The notes under the pieces are model-generated. The model did no database searches. It saw nothing but the letters and a program-made list of their open reading frames with translations, and had not been told where the DNA came from. Positions 26,981 to 34,990 of a stretch of DNA of 64,000 nt are shown here, piece after piece. Made by a program: the position numbers and the translations under genes. The stretch is from Levilactobacillus zymae DSM 19395 (GTDB lineage Bacteria > Bacillota > Bacilli > Lactobacillales > Lactobacillaceae), in the NCBI RefSeq assembly GCF_001434115.1, contig NZ_AZDW01000014.1:1-64000 (forward strand), in the 5' to 3' direction. The first letter of the stretch is position 1. Every line of letters starts with the position of its first letter.

Positions 26981-27991
26981 TTAAAGAGTTGCGAACCGTA
27001 ATAAAGTACGAACCATGTTGCAAGTGAAGCCCCATTCGTTATCGTACCAAGCAACGGTCTTAACCAATTGAGTGTCACCGGCAGTCGTAACTTCCGTTTG
27101 AGTTGGGTCAAAGACGGAACCATGAGGGTCGTCGATGATATCAGTGGAAACAATTTCGTCAGCGTTGTAACCGAAGGCGTCGTTGTTTTCAGTGTGCTTC
27201 TTGATAGCGTCGTTGATTTCGTCAGCAGTGACCTTCTTGTCAAGGACAGTGACTAATTCAGTCAAGGAACCATCAACGACACCGACACGTTGGGCATGGC
27301 CTTGTAACTTACCTTGTAAGTCAGGGATAACCAAACCGATAGCCTTAGCGGCACCAGTGGAGTGAGGAATCGTGTTGACGGAAGCCGTCCGGTTGTTCCG
27401 CATCTTCTTGCCACGAGGGCCATCCAAAATCATTTGGGTAGAAGTGAAGGCGTGGATCGTGGTCATCGTTCCGGCCTTGATACCGAATTCTTCGTTTAAG
27501 AAGTAAGCCATTGGTGCCAAGCAGTTCGTGGTGCAAGAACCGGCAGAAACAATGACATCGTCCTTAGTCAAGACGTCCAAGTTAACACCAGGAACAACGG
27601 TCGTGATAGGACCAGCTGGTGCGGAGATCAGAACCCGCTTAACACCGGCATCGATGTGAGCGTGAGCCTTTTCTTCGGAAGTGTAGAAACCGGTACATTC
27701 GAGAACGAAGTCAACCCCATCGTTCTTAACCCAAGGAATGTTTTGAGCCTTTGGTTCAGCGTAAACAGGGTATTCCTTACCGTCAACCACAATGCCCTTG
27801 TCCGTGGATGAAACTTCGCCAGGGAAACGGCCATGAGTTGAGTCGTACTTCAGTAAGTAAGCTAACATGGAAGGCGTCGTTAAATCGTTGATAGCGACAA
27901 CTTCGATGTCATCAGAGTGAAGTTCGTGAATCCGCTTGAAAGCCAAACGACCGATACGGCCGAAACCATTAATACCAATCTTTACAGTCAT
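26981..27991 (-). CDS. gap: Glyceraldehyde-3-phosphate dehydrogenase
   Basis: NAD-dependent oxidation of glyceraldehyde-3-phosphate. The 336-aa protein has the Rossmann motif [14 protein letters not shown], the catalytic Cys in [12 protein letters not shown] and the C-terminal [13 protein letters not shown]. The ATG at 27991 ([11 protein letters not shown]) is nine bases after AAGGAGG. A start nine codons further up was rejected. It follows cggR by 67 bases without a terminator and is probably co-transcribed with it under CggR control. Confidence 0.98.
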   Translation of the reverse strand: MTVKIGINGFGRIGRLAFKRIHELHSDDIEVVAINDLTTPSMLAYLLKYDSTHGRFPGEVSSTDKGIVVDGKEYPVYAEPKAQNIPWVKNDGVDFVLECTGFYTSEEKAHAHIDAGVKRVLISAPAGPITTVVPGVNLDVLTKDDVIVSAGSCTTNCLAPMAYFLNEEFGIKAGTMTTIHAFTSTQMILDGPRGKKMRNNRTASVNTIPHSTGAAKAIGLVIPDLQGKLQGHAQRVGVVDGSLTELVTVLDKKVTADEINDAIKKHTENNDAFGYNADEIVSTDIIDDPHGSVFDPTQTEVTTAGDTQLVKTVAWYDNEWGFTCNMVRTLLRFATL

Positions 27992-28058
27992 ACTGTGATT
28001 TCCTCCTTCAGGAAGCAAAACAAAGATATTTTTTAAAAAGCAGTACAGTTAAAGTGTA

Positions 28059-29087
28059 TCACTTTTTTAAAACAAAGTCAGCAGCTCCTTGATCCGTAAT
28101 CAACCAAGTTTGAGCTGGCGCTAAATGCATGTACGCCTGAATCGCGGTCCCCTTTTCGGAGCCCCCCGCCACGGCGATCACCAAGGACTTGGTGGCCAAA
28201 TCGGCGATACCTAGACCAATCCGGGGTAACTCGCTGACCACGTGGCCTTGCGCATCGAAGAAGACCCCAAAGGCCTCCCCCACCGCATGAGCAGCGTTCA
28301 GGTTGGCAATCACGTCCGGCGCGATATTGCGCCGTTGGGCCATCGCCAACGCCTGACCGATGCCGTGAACCACCACGGTGCTCTGTTCAATCAACTGGAG
28401 CACCGCGTGAATGGCGGGTTCTGCAAATAACGACTTGTAAGTTTGGACGTTGAGTTGCTCAGGGACGTACAACGACCGGAATTGACCGTTAGTCCGTTGG
28501 GCCATCTGCGCGCTCACGGCGTTAGCCTGAATCTCCGGTGCTTCGCCGATACCCCCGCGGGCGGGAACGAACAGCAACTGCCGTTGATTACTCAACGACG
28601 GCGTGAGGCTCGCCGCCACGGTGGCCATGGTGTGGCCGCCCATCACGGCGACCGTACTGGCCCCCGTGGGGAGTTGATCGGCCAAGACACCCTTAGCGCC
28701 CTGAGCCAGGGCACTTAACGACCCATTGGGCTGCGAACTGTCCCCCGCCACAATCGTGCAGTGGGCGATGCCTAACCGCTGGGCTAGCTCGCGTTCCTGT
28801 TGTTGCCGCCCAGCGAGCGTCGCCATCACGGGCGTCAGTCCCGTCAGGAGTCGCTGCCCGTCCGGCGTGATCTGCATTCCCCGGACCGTCATCTGAATGA
28901 AGCCCAGGGTCGCTAACGCATCAGTAGTAGTCCGCACAGTCCGCTCGGTGCAGGCGAGTTGGGTGGCCAGCGTTCGCCGACCAACCGGTTGGAGCTGAGC
29001 AATCCCTCGTAACACCCGAAAGCGCGTGGTCAGCTTACTGACCATCTGGGGCACGATTGCTTCGACCCATTGCCATTCGTCTTGCAT
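28059..29087 (-). CDS. cggR: Central glycolytic genes regulator
   Basis: A SorC/DeoR-type repressor of gap and linked genes, relieved by fructose-1,6-bisphosphate in the Bacillus paradigm. The 342-aa protein has an N-terminal helix-turn-helix (about 35-60, GRRTLATQLACTERTVRTTTDALATLGF) and a C-terminal sugar-phosphate-binding domain (VMGGHTMATVA, GGSEKGTAIQAYM). The start follows GGAGG by eight bases. A palindrome over this site is a candidate operator. Confidence 0.95.
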   Translation of the reverse strand: MQDEWQWVEAIVPQMVSKLTTRFRVLRGIAQLQPVGRRTLATQLACTERTVRTTTDALATLGFIQMTVRGMQITPDGQRLLTGLTPVMATLAGRQQQERELAQRLGIAHCTIVAGDSSQPNGSLSALAQGAKGVLADQLPTGASTVAVMGGHTMATVAASLTPSLSNQRQLLFVPARGGIGEAPEIQANAVSAQMAQRTNGQFRSLYVPEQLNVQTYKSLFAEPAIHAVLQLIEQSTVVVHGIGQALAMAQRRNIAPDVIANLNAAHAVGEAFGVFFDAQGHVVSELPRIGLGIADLATKSLVIAVAGGSEKGTAIQAYMHLAPAQTWLITDQGAADFVLKK

Positions 29088-29099
29088 CCAACTTACCTC

Positions 29100-29114
29100 C
29101 TAGTGGGACACTAG
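29100..29114. promoter_or_regulatory. Candidate CggR operator over the cggR ribosome site
   Basis: CTAGTG-GGA-CACTAG, a perfect 6-bp palindrome that abuts the GGAGG of cggR and contains GGGAC, the core triplet-plus seen in known CggR sites. Only one site is seen, while the Bacillus operator is a tandem pair. The assignment is by inference. Confidence 0.4.
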
Positions 29115-29193
29115 TCGACCAGGGTGGCAAGAATCCGCCCACCTAAGCCAAAAAAATATCGGTCAACGTCTCGCTAACCTAACTTACTGTGCC

Positions 29194-29223
29194 ATTATAA
29201 GCCCCGACCTGACGAAATAGCAA
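29194..29223 (-). promoter_or_regulatory. cggR-gap promoter
   Basis: Minus-strand TTGCTA (29218-29223), 18-base spacer, TATAAT (29194-29199). The leader of about 100 bases contains the palindrome at 29100. Confidence 0.65.
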
Positions 29224-29310
29224 GTCTTTCCCCTCGAGAAGTTGGGTGGTGTTTCTAACGGCACGTAGCCTTGGCTAACCAACTACCGTCACCGGGTTAA
29301 GTCAACCAAC

Positions 29311-29339
29311 AAAAAAGGCCGGAACCTTCGTCCCGACCG
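29311..29339 (-). terminator. Terminator of the first tRNA-Arg
   Basis: GGTCGGGA / TTCCGGCC stem (with G-U pairs) followed by T6, 17 bases after the tRNA. Confidence 0.8.
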
Positions 29340-29356
29340 CCGAGTAATTGCTGTGA

Positions 29357-29428
29357 TGCGCCCGGAGGGAATCGAACCCCCATTTCAAGAACCGGAATCT
29401 TACGTGCGATCCATTACACTACGGGCGC
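29357..29428 (-). tRNA. tRNA-Arg (anticodon CCG), copy 1
   Basis: 72 bases. Acceptor stem GCGCCCG/CGGGCGC, D arm GTGT/GCAC, anticodon arm with loop TTCCGGT (anticodon CCG, reads CGG), T loop TTCGATT. The 3' CCA is not encoded (ATCA follows). It is identical to the copy at 30919. A promoter TTGTAT-17-TATAGT lies at 29458-29486. Confidence 0.95.
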
Positions 29429-29457
29429 ATAGTTGCTGTGCTCAACAACACTTAACT

Positions 29458-29486
29458 ACTATAACCGATTTTGCATAAAAATACAA
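29458..29486 (-). promoter_or_regulatory. Promoter of tRNA-Arg copy 1
   Basis: Minus-strand TTGTAT (29481-29486), 17-base spacer, TATAGT (29458-29463). Confidence 0.7.
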
Positions 29487-29568
29487 GGTCCTTTTTAAAT
29501 TATCCGGTTTGACCCGCTTCCTTTTCCCCAGTTTGCCGCCCGTTTTTTCCATAAAACATGCTATAATA

Positions 29569-29577
29569 ACCTCGCGC
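29569..29577 (+). promoter_or_regulatory. Promoter of the ECF S-component gene
   Basis: Extended -10 TG-C-TATAAT. The predicted leader of about 90 bases contains the stem CTACGGG (29601-29607) / CCCGTAG (29624-29630). Confidence 0.65.
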
Positions 29578-29673
29578 AGTGTTAAGCGAAGCGGTCCCCA
29601 CTACGGGTCTGCCACTAGCACTACCCGTAGCAGCAAGCACCACCATTACTTTATGTTGGGAGTCTACCGGACC

Positions 29674-30294
29674 ATGACGCACGAAAAAACGTTTCGCCTG
29701 GTGATCGATGCACTACTTATCGCCATCGTATTACTACAGAATATTCTACCATTTTTAGGCTACATTCCCTTCGGCCCATTCAGTATGACCTTGATTGGGT
29801 TGACCGTGATCGTCGCGGGGGTCGCCTTGGGTCCCGGTGATGGCGCCCTGATTGGGGGGGCCTGGGGATTAATGACCTTTATTCGGGCCTTCGCATGGCC
29901 GACTAGTCCCGTGGCGCCACTAGTGTTCACGAATCCGCTGGTCTCGATTCTTCCCCGCCTATTAATGGGGATTGCCGCCGGCTACCTCTACCGGTGGGCC
30001 CGCCATCGACGTCACTGGGGCATGCACCGCTCGATGCGCTTAGCTGCCGCCTGCGCCGCTCTGGTCAACAGCCTGCTGGTCCTCGGTCTGGTCTATTTCT
30101 TCTATCAAACTCCGGCCGTGGCTCACGCCTTCGGGGCGACGGGCAATCAAACGTTAGGCTACGTGCTGATGATCTCCCTTCTAACCAACGCCGTGCCCGA
30201 ACTGATTTTGGACGTCCTGGTCGCACCCGTCATTGCGGTACCCCTCCGACAACATTGGGACCGCATTCGACCTAAAGCTAAAACTAAAGCTTAA
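29674..30294 (+). CDS. ECF transporter S component (PanT-like)
   Basis: The substrate-binding membrane subunit of an energy-coupling-factor vitamin importer that would share the EcfAA'T module encoded elsewhere. The 206-aa protein has about six helices and the family pattern LLQNILPFLGYIPFGPFSMTL followed by FTNPLVSILPRLLMGIAAGYLYRW. It most resembles the PanT/COG4684-type group in my memory, but the ligand is not assigned. The ATG at 29674 was chosen because GGGAG precedes it. The open frame continues upstream through the promoter. Confidence 0.85.
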   Translation: MTHEKTFRLVIDALLIAIVLLQNILPFLGYIPFGPFSMTLIGLTVIVAGVALGPGDGALIGGAWGLMTFIRAFAWPTSPVAPLVFTNPLVSILPRLLMGIAAGYLYRWARHRRHWGMHRSMRLAAACAALVNSLLVLGLVYFFYQTPAVAHAFGATGNQTLGYVLMISLLTNAVPELILDVLVAPVIAVPLRQHWDRIRPKAKTKA

Positions 30295-30300
30295 TTTTCA

Positions 30301-30327
30301 GCCACCGGCTCTGCCGGTGGCTTTTTT
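30301..30327 (+). terminator. Terminator after the ECF S-component gene
   Basis: Perfect stem GCCACCGGC / GCCGGTGGC with a TCT loop, followed by T6. Confidence 0.92.
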
Positions 30328-30370
30328 AAGTTGTTTCACCATGAGCTTTCCCGTATAGAAGACCACCAGT

Positions 30371-30401
30371 GGTTAAATTTCTTCCCGGTTTGGTTAAATT
30401 T
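30371..30401 (+). promoter_or_regulatory. Direct repeat upstream of the 118-aa gene
   Basis: GGTTAAATTT occurs at 30371-30380 and 30392-30401, 21 bases apart (two helical turns), about 57 bases before the start codon. It is a plausible activator site. The half-site does not fit the LytTR consensus as I know it. Confidence 0.4.
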
Positions 30402-30457
30402 AGCCCTAGCCGGTGACGACTTATGTCTTCATACTTAATCCATTAAGGAAGTGAACC

Positions 30458-30814
30458 ATGATGTCTCGCACCAATTCTCAACAATTAGCCGCTATTCTCC
30501 TGGCCTTAGACCACTTTTACGATCTCTGGCACGACTCCGCTTCGGCCCTGCACTTACGCGAGTACACAACGCTACAAGCCGTCACACCGCGCCACCACAT
30601 CGTGCAGTGTCGCGTTTGGGCCCAAACCGACGGCTCCCAGACCGTAAACCTTCCCGTCGTGCGTTTCGATGACGGCGAAGACGTGGTCATCCTGCACTAT
30701 CCCGCCGCCACGCTAGCGCAGTTGCCCTCGGTGATCACCACGGCGAATGCGACCTACGTGGTCACGTTGGTCAACGAGCTCATCCGGCTAGTCGATCTGG
30801 ATACCCAGCTTTAG
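30458..30814 (+). CDS. Uncharacterised 118-aa protein
   Basis: I do not recognise this protein. It is soluble with no signal peptide or membrane helix. It has a helical N-terminus (QQLAAILLALDHFYDLWHDS), a central beta-like stretch (HHIVQCRVWAQTDG, VNLPVVRFDDGEDVVILHY) and a hydrophobic C-terminal helix (YVVTLVNELIRLVDL). The ATG follows AAGGAAG at a good distance and codon use matches neighbouring genes, so it is probably real. It stands alone between two tRNA-Arg genes. Confidence 0.75.
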   Translation: MMSRTNSQQLAAILLALDHFYDLWHDSASALHLREYTTLQAVTPRHHIVQCRVWAQTDGSQTVNLPVVRFDDGEDVVILHYPAATLAQLPSVITTANATYVVTLVNELIRLVDLDTQL

Positions 30815-30878
30815 CCATTAACTTGACCAGCGAACGAAACGCTGGCAATTGCCAACCTAAAAGTTGATTCTGAAAGCT

Positions 30879-30914
30879 AAAAAAAGCCGCCACTCAATTG
30901 AGTGACGACTTTTT
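30879..30914 (-). terminator. Terminator of the second tRNA-Arg
   Basis: GTCGtCACTCAATTGAGTGgCGGC hairpin followed by T7 on the minus strand, adjoining the tRNA 3' end. Confidence 0.85.
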
Positions 30915-30918
30915 GTGA

Positions 30919-30990
30919 TGCGCCCGGAGGGAATCGAACCCCCATTTCAAGAACCGGAATCTTACGTGCGATCCATTACACTACGGGCGC
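30919..30990 (-). tRNA. tRNA-Arg (anticodon CCG), copy 2
   Basis: Identical over all 72 bases to the copy at 29357. The identity extends a few bases on each side, giving an 80-base direct repeat (29353-29432 and 30915-30994). The promoters and terminators are of the same type but differ in sequence. Confidence 0.95.
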
Positions 30991-31022
30991 ATAGCGCTGA
31001 TGTCCTTAACAGAACATTAACC

Positions 31023-31051
31023 ACTATACCCGACTCACGTTTGAAATTCAA
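31023..31051 (-). promoter_or_regulatory. Promoter of tRNA-Arg copy 2
   Basis: Minus-strand TTGAAT (31046-31051), 17-base spacer, TATAGT (31023-31028). Confidence 0.7.
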
Positions 31052-31066
31052 GGGGTAATTTTAGAT

Positions 31067-31789
31067 TTAAACGTAGATTACGGTCAGTCCCGATAACGAC
31101 AGTCGGCCCTGGATCACGACCGTGGGCCCGTCGCCGGGGGTGTGACTGCCCTTCTCCTCGACGCCACCCAGGCTTGAATCGACCGCAATCTTCACCGGCC
31201 AAGTCCGGGGAAGGTACAGCTCCGCGCCGCCCAACGATACGTCGAGATTAATCACCGCGCCGTTGGGATTCAGCCGGACATCATCGCAGTACAGCTTGGC
31301 GTCGCCCATCCGGACCCACACATCGGCGCGTTGAAAATCCTGCGACTGTAAGTACCGGATGCTACTGCCCATGTTCACACTGACCCGCGTCTGAGCCTCG
31401 TCCGTGGTCATCCGTTCCGTGGTTTGCCGCCCGTGATGCCAATTATTTTGCTGATGATACTGATAATGGTAATTAAAGTAATGGTGCGGATTCAAAATTA
31501 ACGACAACCCAATGGTCACCAGTAAAGCCACGCCCAAGATGGTCCACGGCCCCAGCGCCGTGATGCCTAACGGCTTGGCAAATAAAATCGCTAACGCCGC
31601 CAGGCCAAAAACCGTCCCGGTGATTCCCCGGTGGGCCAGGCTAAAGACCACAATGGCCACCATGAAAATGCCAAATAAGATTCGCCAAAACCCGAACTGA
31701 TACGGCAGGAGGCCCAGCTGACTTAAGACCAGCACCACGGCCCCCACAATAAAGAAACTCCCCCAAAACCAACGTCGACCCGTATTCAT
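31067..31789 (-). CDS. LiaF-like membrane protein
   Basis: A 240-aa protein with four hydrophobic helices in residues 8-105, a His/Gln-rich loop, and a C-terminal beta-helix-like domain (about 135-240) with repeated SLGG motifs (LDVSLGGAELYLP, DSSLGGVEEKG), characteristic of the LiaF C-terminal/DUF2154 family. LiaF proteins damp cell-envelope stress systems. Here the partner is a LytTR regulator, overlapping by 4 bases (ATGA), not a LiaRS pair. The exact role is inferred. Confidence 0.87.
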   Translation of the reverse strand: MNTGRRWFWGSFFIVGAVVLVLSQLGLLPYQFGFWRILFGIFMVAIVVFSLAHRGITGTVFGLAALAILFAKPLGITALGPWTILGVALLVTIGLSLILNPHHYFNYHYQYHQQNNWHHGRQTTERMTTDEAQTRVSVNMGSSIRYLQSQDFQRADVWVRMGDAKLYCDDVRLNPNGAVINLDVSLGGAELYLPRTWPVKIAVDSSLGGVEEKGSHTPGDGPTVVIQGRLSLSGLTVIYV

Positions 31790-32241
31790 CCTAATTGCCC
31801 CTTTCGTTCTAATGCCCGTTTAACGTCACCGTAATAGCGACGGGACACGTATAATTGCTTATGTGACTGCTGAAATTTGACCAAGTTCCCCGTTAGCGAC
31901 CTGGTCAGTGACGCCACCTGATTACGGTTCAAAATGGCGGATTTGGATGCCCGGATAAATTGATCGGGTAATCGTTCGGCCAACTGATACAACGGTTCAC
32001 GGGTGGTATAAAGTTGGTCAGCCGTGTGGACCGTGACCTGGTGGCCCGCCGCCTCACAGAATAGGATGGTCGCGATGGCAACGCGAACCTGCCGCCCCCG
32101 GTGACTGAGCGTCAGCTGTTGGGGTGTCACGGCCGCTTGAAGCGCGGCCACCAGTTCCGCCGTCCCCGCCGTTTGGGGTGGCACCCGCAGGACCACTTCC
32201 GGCGTGGTTAATTTTTCGTCTTGTTCGATGCGGACCCGCAC
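31786..32241 (-). CDS. LytTR-domain transcriptional regulator
   Basis: A 151-aa regulator with no receiver domain. An N-terminal segment of about 45 residues precedes a LytTR DNA-binding domain (about 50-145: ILFCEAAGHQVTVHTADQLY, FIRASKSAILNRNQVASL, VSRRYYGDVKRAL). The start is GTG at 32241, seven bases after GGAGG. The ATG two codons upstream is only one base from GGAGG, and a longer frame would run across the promoter. It probably responds to the LiaF-like protein encoded immediately downstream. Confidence 0.88.
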   Translation of the reverse strand: MRVRIEQDEKLTTPEVVLRVPPQTAGTAELVAALQAAVTPQQLTLSHRGRQVRVAIATILFCEAAGHQVTVHTADQLYTTREPLYQLAERLPDQFIRASKSAILNRNQVASLTRSLTGNLVKFQQSHKQLYVSRRYYGDVKRALERKGQLG

Positions 32242-32265
32242 GGCCATCCCTCCTTTAATATCTCT

Positions 32266-32294
32266 AGTACACCATAGCCGCTCTGCCTTGTAAA
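32266..32294 (-). promoter_or_regulatory. Promoter of the LytTR-LiaF operon
   Basis: Minus-strand TTTACA (32289-32294), 17-base spacer, TGTACT (32266-32271), just before AAAGGAGG. Confidence 0.72.
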
Positions 32295-32425
32295 CACGCC
32301 GCGCACAACGGGGTTCGTTCGCGACCCAACCGGTCATTTTGCGGTGATAGAATACGTGACGTTTAGCCATTTTCTGTTATGATGGGGCTAGTTAAATGGT
32401 TCTGGGTCATCAGTAAGTCATTTCG

Positions 32426-32455
32426 TTTGACCTATTCTGACCATAGCGGTACACT
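32426..32455 (+). promoter_or_regulatory. clpP promoter with overlapping CtsR box
   Basis: The CtsR-type heptad repeat TTTGACC-TAT-TCTGACC (32426-32442, one mismatch from consensus) contains the -35 TTGACC. After a 17-base spacer comes TACACT (32450-32455). CtsR binding would block RNA polymerase, giving class III heat-shock control of clpP. Confidence 0.9.
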
Positions 32456-32514
32456 GACAACATGTTAGCAAACTGCTAGCCATTCTATGTAAATTCAAAG
32501 GAGGCTATCTTGTC

Positions 32515-33111
32515 ATGAATTTAGTACCAACGGTTATCGAACAATCATCCCGTGGCGAACGGGCTTATGATATTTATTCACGACTTTTAAAAGACCGGAT
32601 CATCATGTTATCCGGCCCCATCGAAGATGACATGGCCAACGCCATCATCGCGCAATTGCTCTTCTTGGATGCCCAAGATTCCACTAAGGACATTTCCTTG
32701 TACATCAATTCCCCTGGTGGTGTCGTTTCTTCCGGGTTAGCCATTTACGATACCATGAACTTCATCCAATCCGACGTGCAAACGATCACGTTAGGGATGG
32801 CAGCTTCCATGGCGAGTGTCTTGGCTTCCTCCGGGACCAAGGGCAAGCGGTTTGCCTTACCACACGCCCAAGTCATGATTCACCAACCTTCTGGTGGTGC
32901 TCAAGGTCAACAAACCGAAATCGAAATTGCGGCGCGTGAAATCTTGAAGACCCGGAAGTTGATCAACCAAATCTTGGCAGACAACTCCGGTCAACCAATC
33001 GAACGCATCAACAAAGACACCGAACGGGACAACTACTTAAGTGCCCAGGATGCCGTTGATTACGGTCTGATCGACCACATCATGACCAACAGTTCCGAAC
33101 AAAAGAAGTAA
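32515..33111 (+). CDS. clpP: ATP-dependent Clp protease proteolytic subunit
   Basis: The serine protease chamber that works with ClpC, ClpE and ClpX. The 198-aa protein has the catalytic triad in its usual settings: Ser in [10 protein letters not shown] (about 98), His in MIHQPSGG (about 123) and Asp in DTERDNY (about 172). AAAGGAGG precedes the ATG. It is monocistronic with a bidirectional terminator, and the CtsR box indicates stress induction. Confidence 0.98.
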   Translation: MNLVPTVIEQSSRGERAYDIYSRLLKDRIIMLSGPIEDDMANAIIAQLLFLDAQDSTKDISLYINSPGGVVSSGLAIYDTMNFIQSDVQTITLGMAASMASVLASSGTKGKRFALPHAQVMIHQPSGGAQGQQTEIEIAAREILKTRKLINQILADNSGQPIERINKDTERDNYLSAQDAVDYGLIDHIMTNSSEQKK

Positions 33112-33137
33112 TCTTCGCGAACTCCTTGCGATTAAAA

Positions 33138-33170
33138 AAACGTTCTCGTCAATCGACGGGAACGTTTTTT
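33138..33170. terminator. Bidirectional terminator between clpP and the UPF0210 gene
   Basis: AACGTTCTCGTC / GACGGGAACGTT stem with A- and T-runs on both sides. Confidence 0.9.
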
Positions 33171-33196
33171 GTTGTTCACAACTGCGCTCAGTTAGT

Positions 33197-34540
33197 TTAG
33201 TTTTTAAACGAATGAATCGGTGCCGGGATGTGACCCCCCCGCGCGATGAAGGCTTGGGGTTGGCTGGCGTTAATTGGCATTACCGGGGCTCGCCCGAACA
33301 AGCCCCCAAACTCGACCTCGTCGCCCACACCCTTACCCGGTGCCGGGATCACCCGCACGGCGGTAGTCTTGTTATTGATCATCCCAATCGCCGCTTCGTC
33401 GGCAATCATGCCGCTAATGCTGGCCGCGCTGGTGTCACCGGGGATGGCAATCATGTCCAGGCCCACGGAGCAGACCGCCGTCATGGCCTCGAGTTTCTCG
33501 ATGCCCAAACGCCCGGCCCGCACGGCGCGAATCATTTCGGCATCTTCGGAAACCGGGATGAACGCCCCGGATAAGCCGCCCACGTGTTCGCAGGCCATCA
33601 CGCCACCCTTTTTAACGGCATCGTTGAGGAGGGCCAAGGCCGCCGTGGTTCCCGGCGCACCCACGCTTTCCAGACCGATTTCTTCCAGGATCTCGGCGAC
33701 GGAATCCCCTTCATTTGGCGTTGGGGCCAACGATAAGTCGACAATCCCAAACGGCACACCCAGGCGCTCGGACGCGATACTGCCCACGAACTGCCCCATT
33801 CGGGTGACCTTGAAGGCTGTCTTCTTGATTTGTTCGGAAACCACGTCGATGCGTTGGCCGCGCACCTGTTCTAAGGCTCGTTTGACCACGCCGGGACCGC
33901 TAATACCGACGTTGATGATGCGATCGGCCTCCCCGACGCCGTGGAAGGCCCCCGCCATGAAGGGATTATCCTCCACGGCGTTGGCAAAGACCACCAGGCT
34001 CATGCAATTGACCGGGTCGATGGCCGCGGTCTGCTTAATGATGCGGCCCAGTTCGCCCACCGCGTCCAGATTGATGCCGGCCCGCGTCGAGCCAATGTTG
34101 ACCGAACTGCAGACCCGACTGGTTTCGGCTAAGGCTTGCGGAATCGAGGCAATCAGCTTGCGGTCCCCACTTTGATAGCCCTTCTGGACCAGCGCGGAGA
34201 AGCCCCCAATCAGGTCGACCCCGATGGCTTCGGCCGCCCGTTCCATGGTTTGTGCGTAGGCCACGTAATCCGCATCACTACTTGCGGCCGCCACCAACGC
34301 GATCGGCGTCACGGCAATCCGCTTGTTGATGATGGGAATCCCGTATTCCGTTTGAATCTGACCAGCCACCTTGACCAGGTCCTTGGCGCTGGTGGTAATT
34401 TTATCGTAAATCTTCTGGCGGGCCTTAGCCCCATCGCTATCGATACAATCCAACAGGGAAATCCCCATGGTAATCGTGCGAATATCCAGATTTTCTTCAT
34501 CAATCATTTGAATCGTTTCGAGAATTGACCGACTCTCCAT
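33197..34540 (-). CDS. PFL family protein (UPF0210/DUF711)
   Basis: A 447-aa protein of the DUF711 family, related in fold to pyruvate formate-lyase-type proteins. Family segments include [13 protein letters not shown] near the N-terminus, [18 protein letters not shown] near 190 and the C-terminal [27 protein letters not shown]. Its reaction is not known. It lies 11 bases after an ACT-domain protein (UPF0237), a pairing widely conserved in Firmicutes, which suggests an amino-acid or metabolite sensor acting with it. Confidence 0.93.
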   Translation of the reverse strand: MESRSILETIQMIDEENLDIRTITMGISLLDCIDSDGAKARQKIYDKITTSAKDLVKVAGQIQTEYGIPIINKRIAVTPIALVAAASSDADYVAYAQTMERAAEAIGVDLIGGFSALVQKGYQSGDRKLIASIPQALAETSRVCSSVNIGSTRAGINLDAVGELGRIIKQTAAIDPVNCMSLVVFANAVEDNPFMAGAFHGVGEADRIINVGISGPGVVKRALEQVRGQRIDVVSEQIKKTAFKVTRMGQFVGSIASERLGVPFGIVDLSLAPTPNEGDSVAEILEEIGLESVGAPGTTAALALLNDAVKKGGVMACEHVGGLSGAFIPVSEDAEMIRAVRAGRLGIEKLEAMTAVCSVGLDMIAIPGDTSAASISGMIADEAAIGMINNKTTAVRVIPAPGKGVGDEVEFGGLFGRAPVMPINASQPQAFIARGGHIPAPIHSFKN

Positions 34541-34551
34541 CTGCCCGCCCC

Positions 34552-34821
34552 CTATAACTTTTGGATGGCGTCAAAAACCGCCTGCCGCTGAATGCGAATC
34601 GTGAGGTCGTTGGCCTGACCCAGTTGTTCCAACAATTGCTTGGCTGCCACAAAGCTTAAATTAGCCTCGTCCCACTCACTTAGTAACATCATGGTGAAAT
34701 TCTGGTCCATGATAGTTTGCGAAATATCGACAATGTTCATGTCGTGCTGGGACAGTTCGTTAGCGACCGCCGCCACGATGCCCACGTGGTCGTGCCCGAT
34801 CACCGTAATAATTGCTCGCAT
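34552..34821 (-). CDS. ACT domain protein (UPF0237)
   Basis: An 89-aa protein consisting of a single ACT domain ([38 protein letters not shown]), which usually binds an amino acid. The ATG at 34821 is nine bases after TTGGAGG. It forms an operon with the UPF0210 gene. Confidence 0.93.
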   Translation of the reverse strand: MRAIITVIGHDHVGIVAAVANELSQHDMNIVDISQTIMDQNFTMMLLSEWDEANLSFVAAKQLLEQLGQANDLTIRIQRQAVFDAIQKL

Positions 34822-34910
34822 TAGTTGTACCTCCAACTCAATATTTGTTAGCTATTATGATAGCACGGCTGAATTGAAAGCGCACTCACTCTTTTGCCAC
34901 GCTTGTCGCT

Positions 34911-34957
34911 AAAAAGGCCGTTTCTCGGGGATTGATTCCCGAGAAACGGCCTTTTGG
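34911..34957. terminator. Terminator of the rapZ-yvcK-whiA operon
   Basis: AAAAAGGCCGTTTCTCGGG / CCCGAGAAACGGCCTTTT, a 17-bp stem, bidirectional. It lies about 410 bases after whiA, with the repeat array in between. Confidence 0.9.
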
Positions 34958-34990
34958 TTTTAGTCATAATTTGGTCCCAACGCTGGGATT

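Noticed and set aside
30371-30401. LytTR operator
   Set aside because: The half-site does not match the known LytTR consensus around its GTT core. Kept only as an unassigned direct repeat.
33246-34175. 309-codon + strand frame opposite the UPF0210 gene
   Set aside because: No ribosome site and odd composition (Ser/Pro/Arg rich). It mirrors the codon pattern of the real gene on the other strand.
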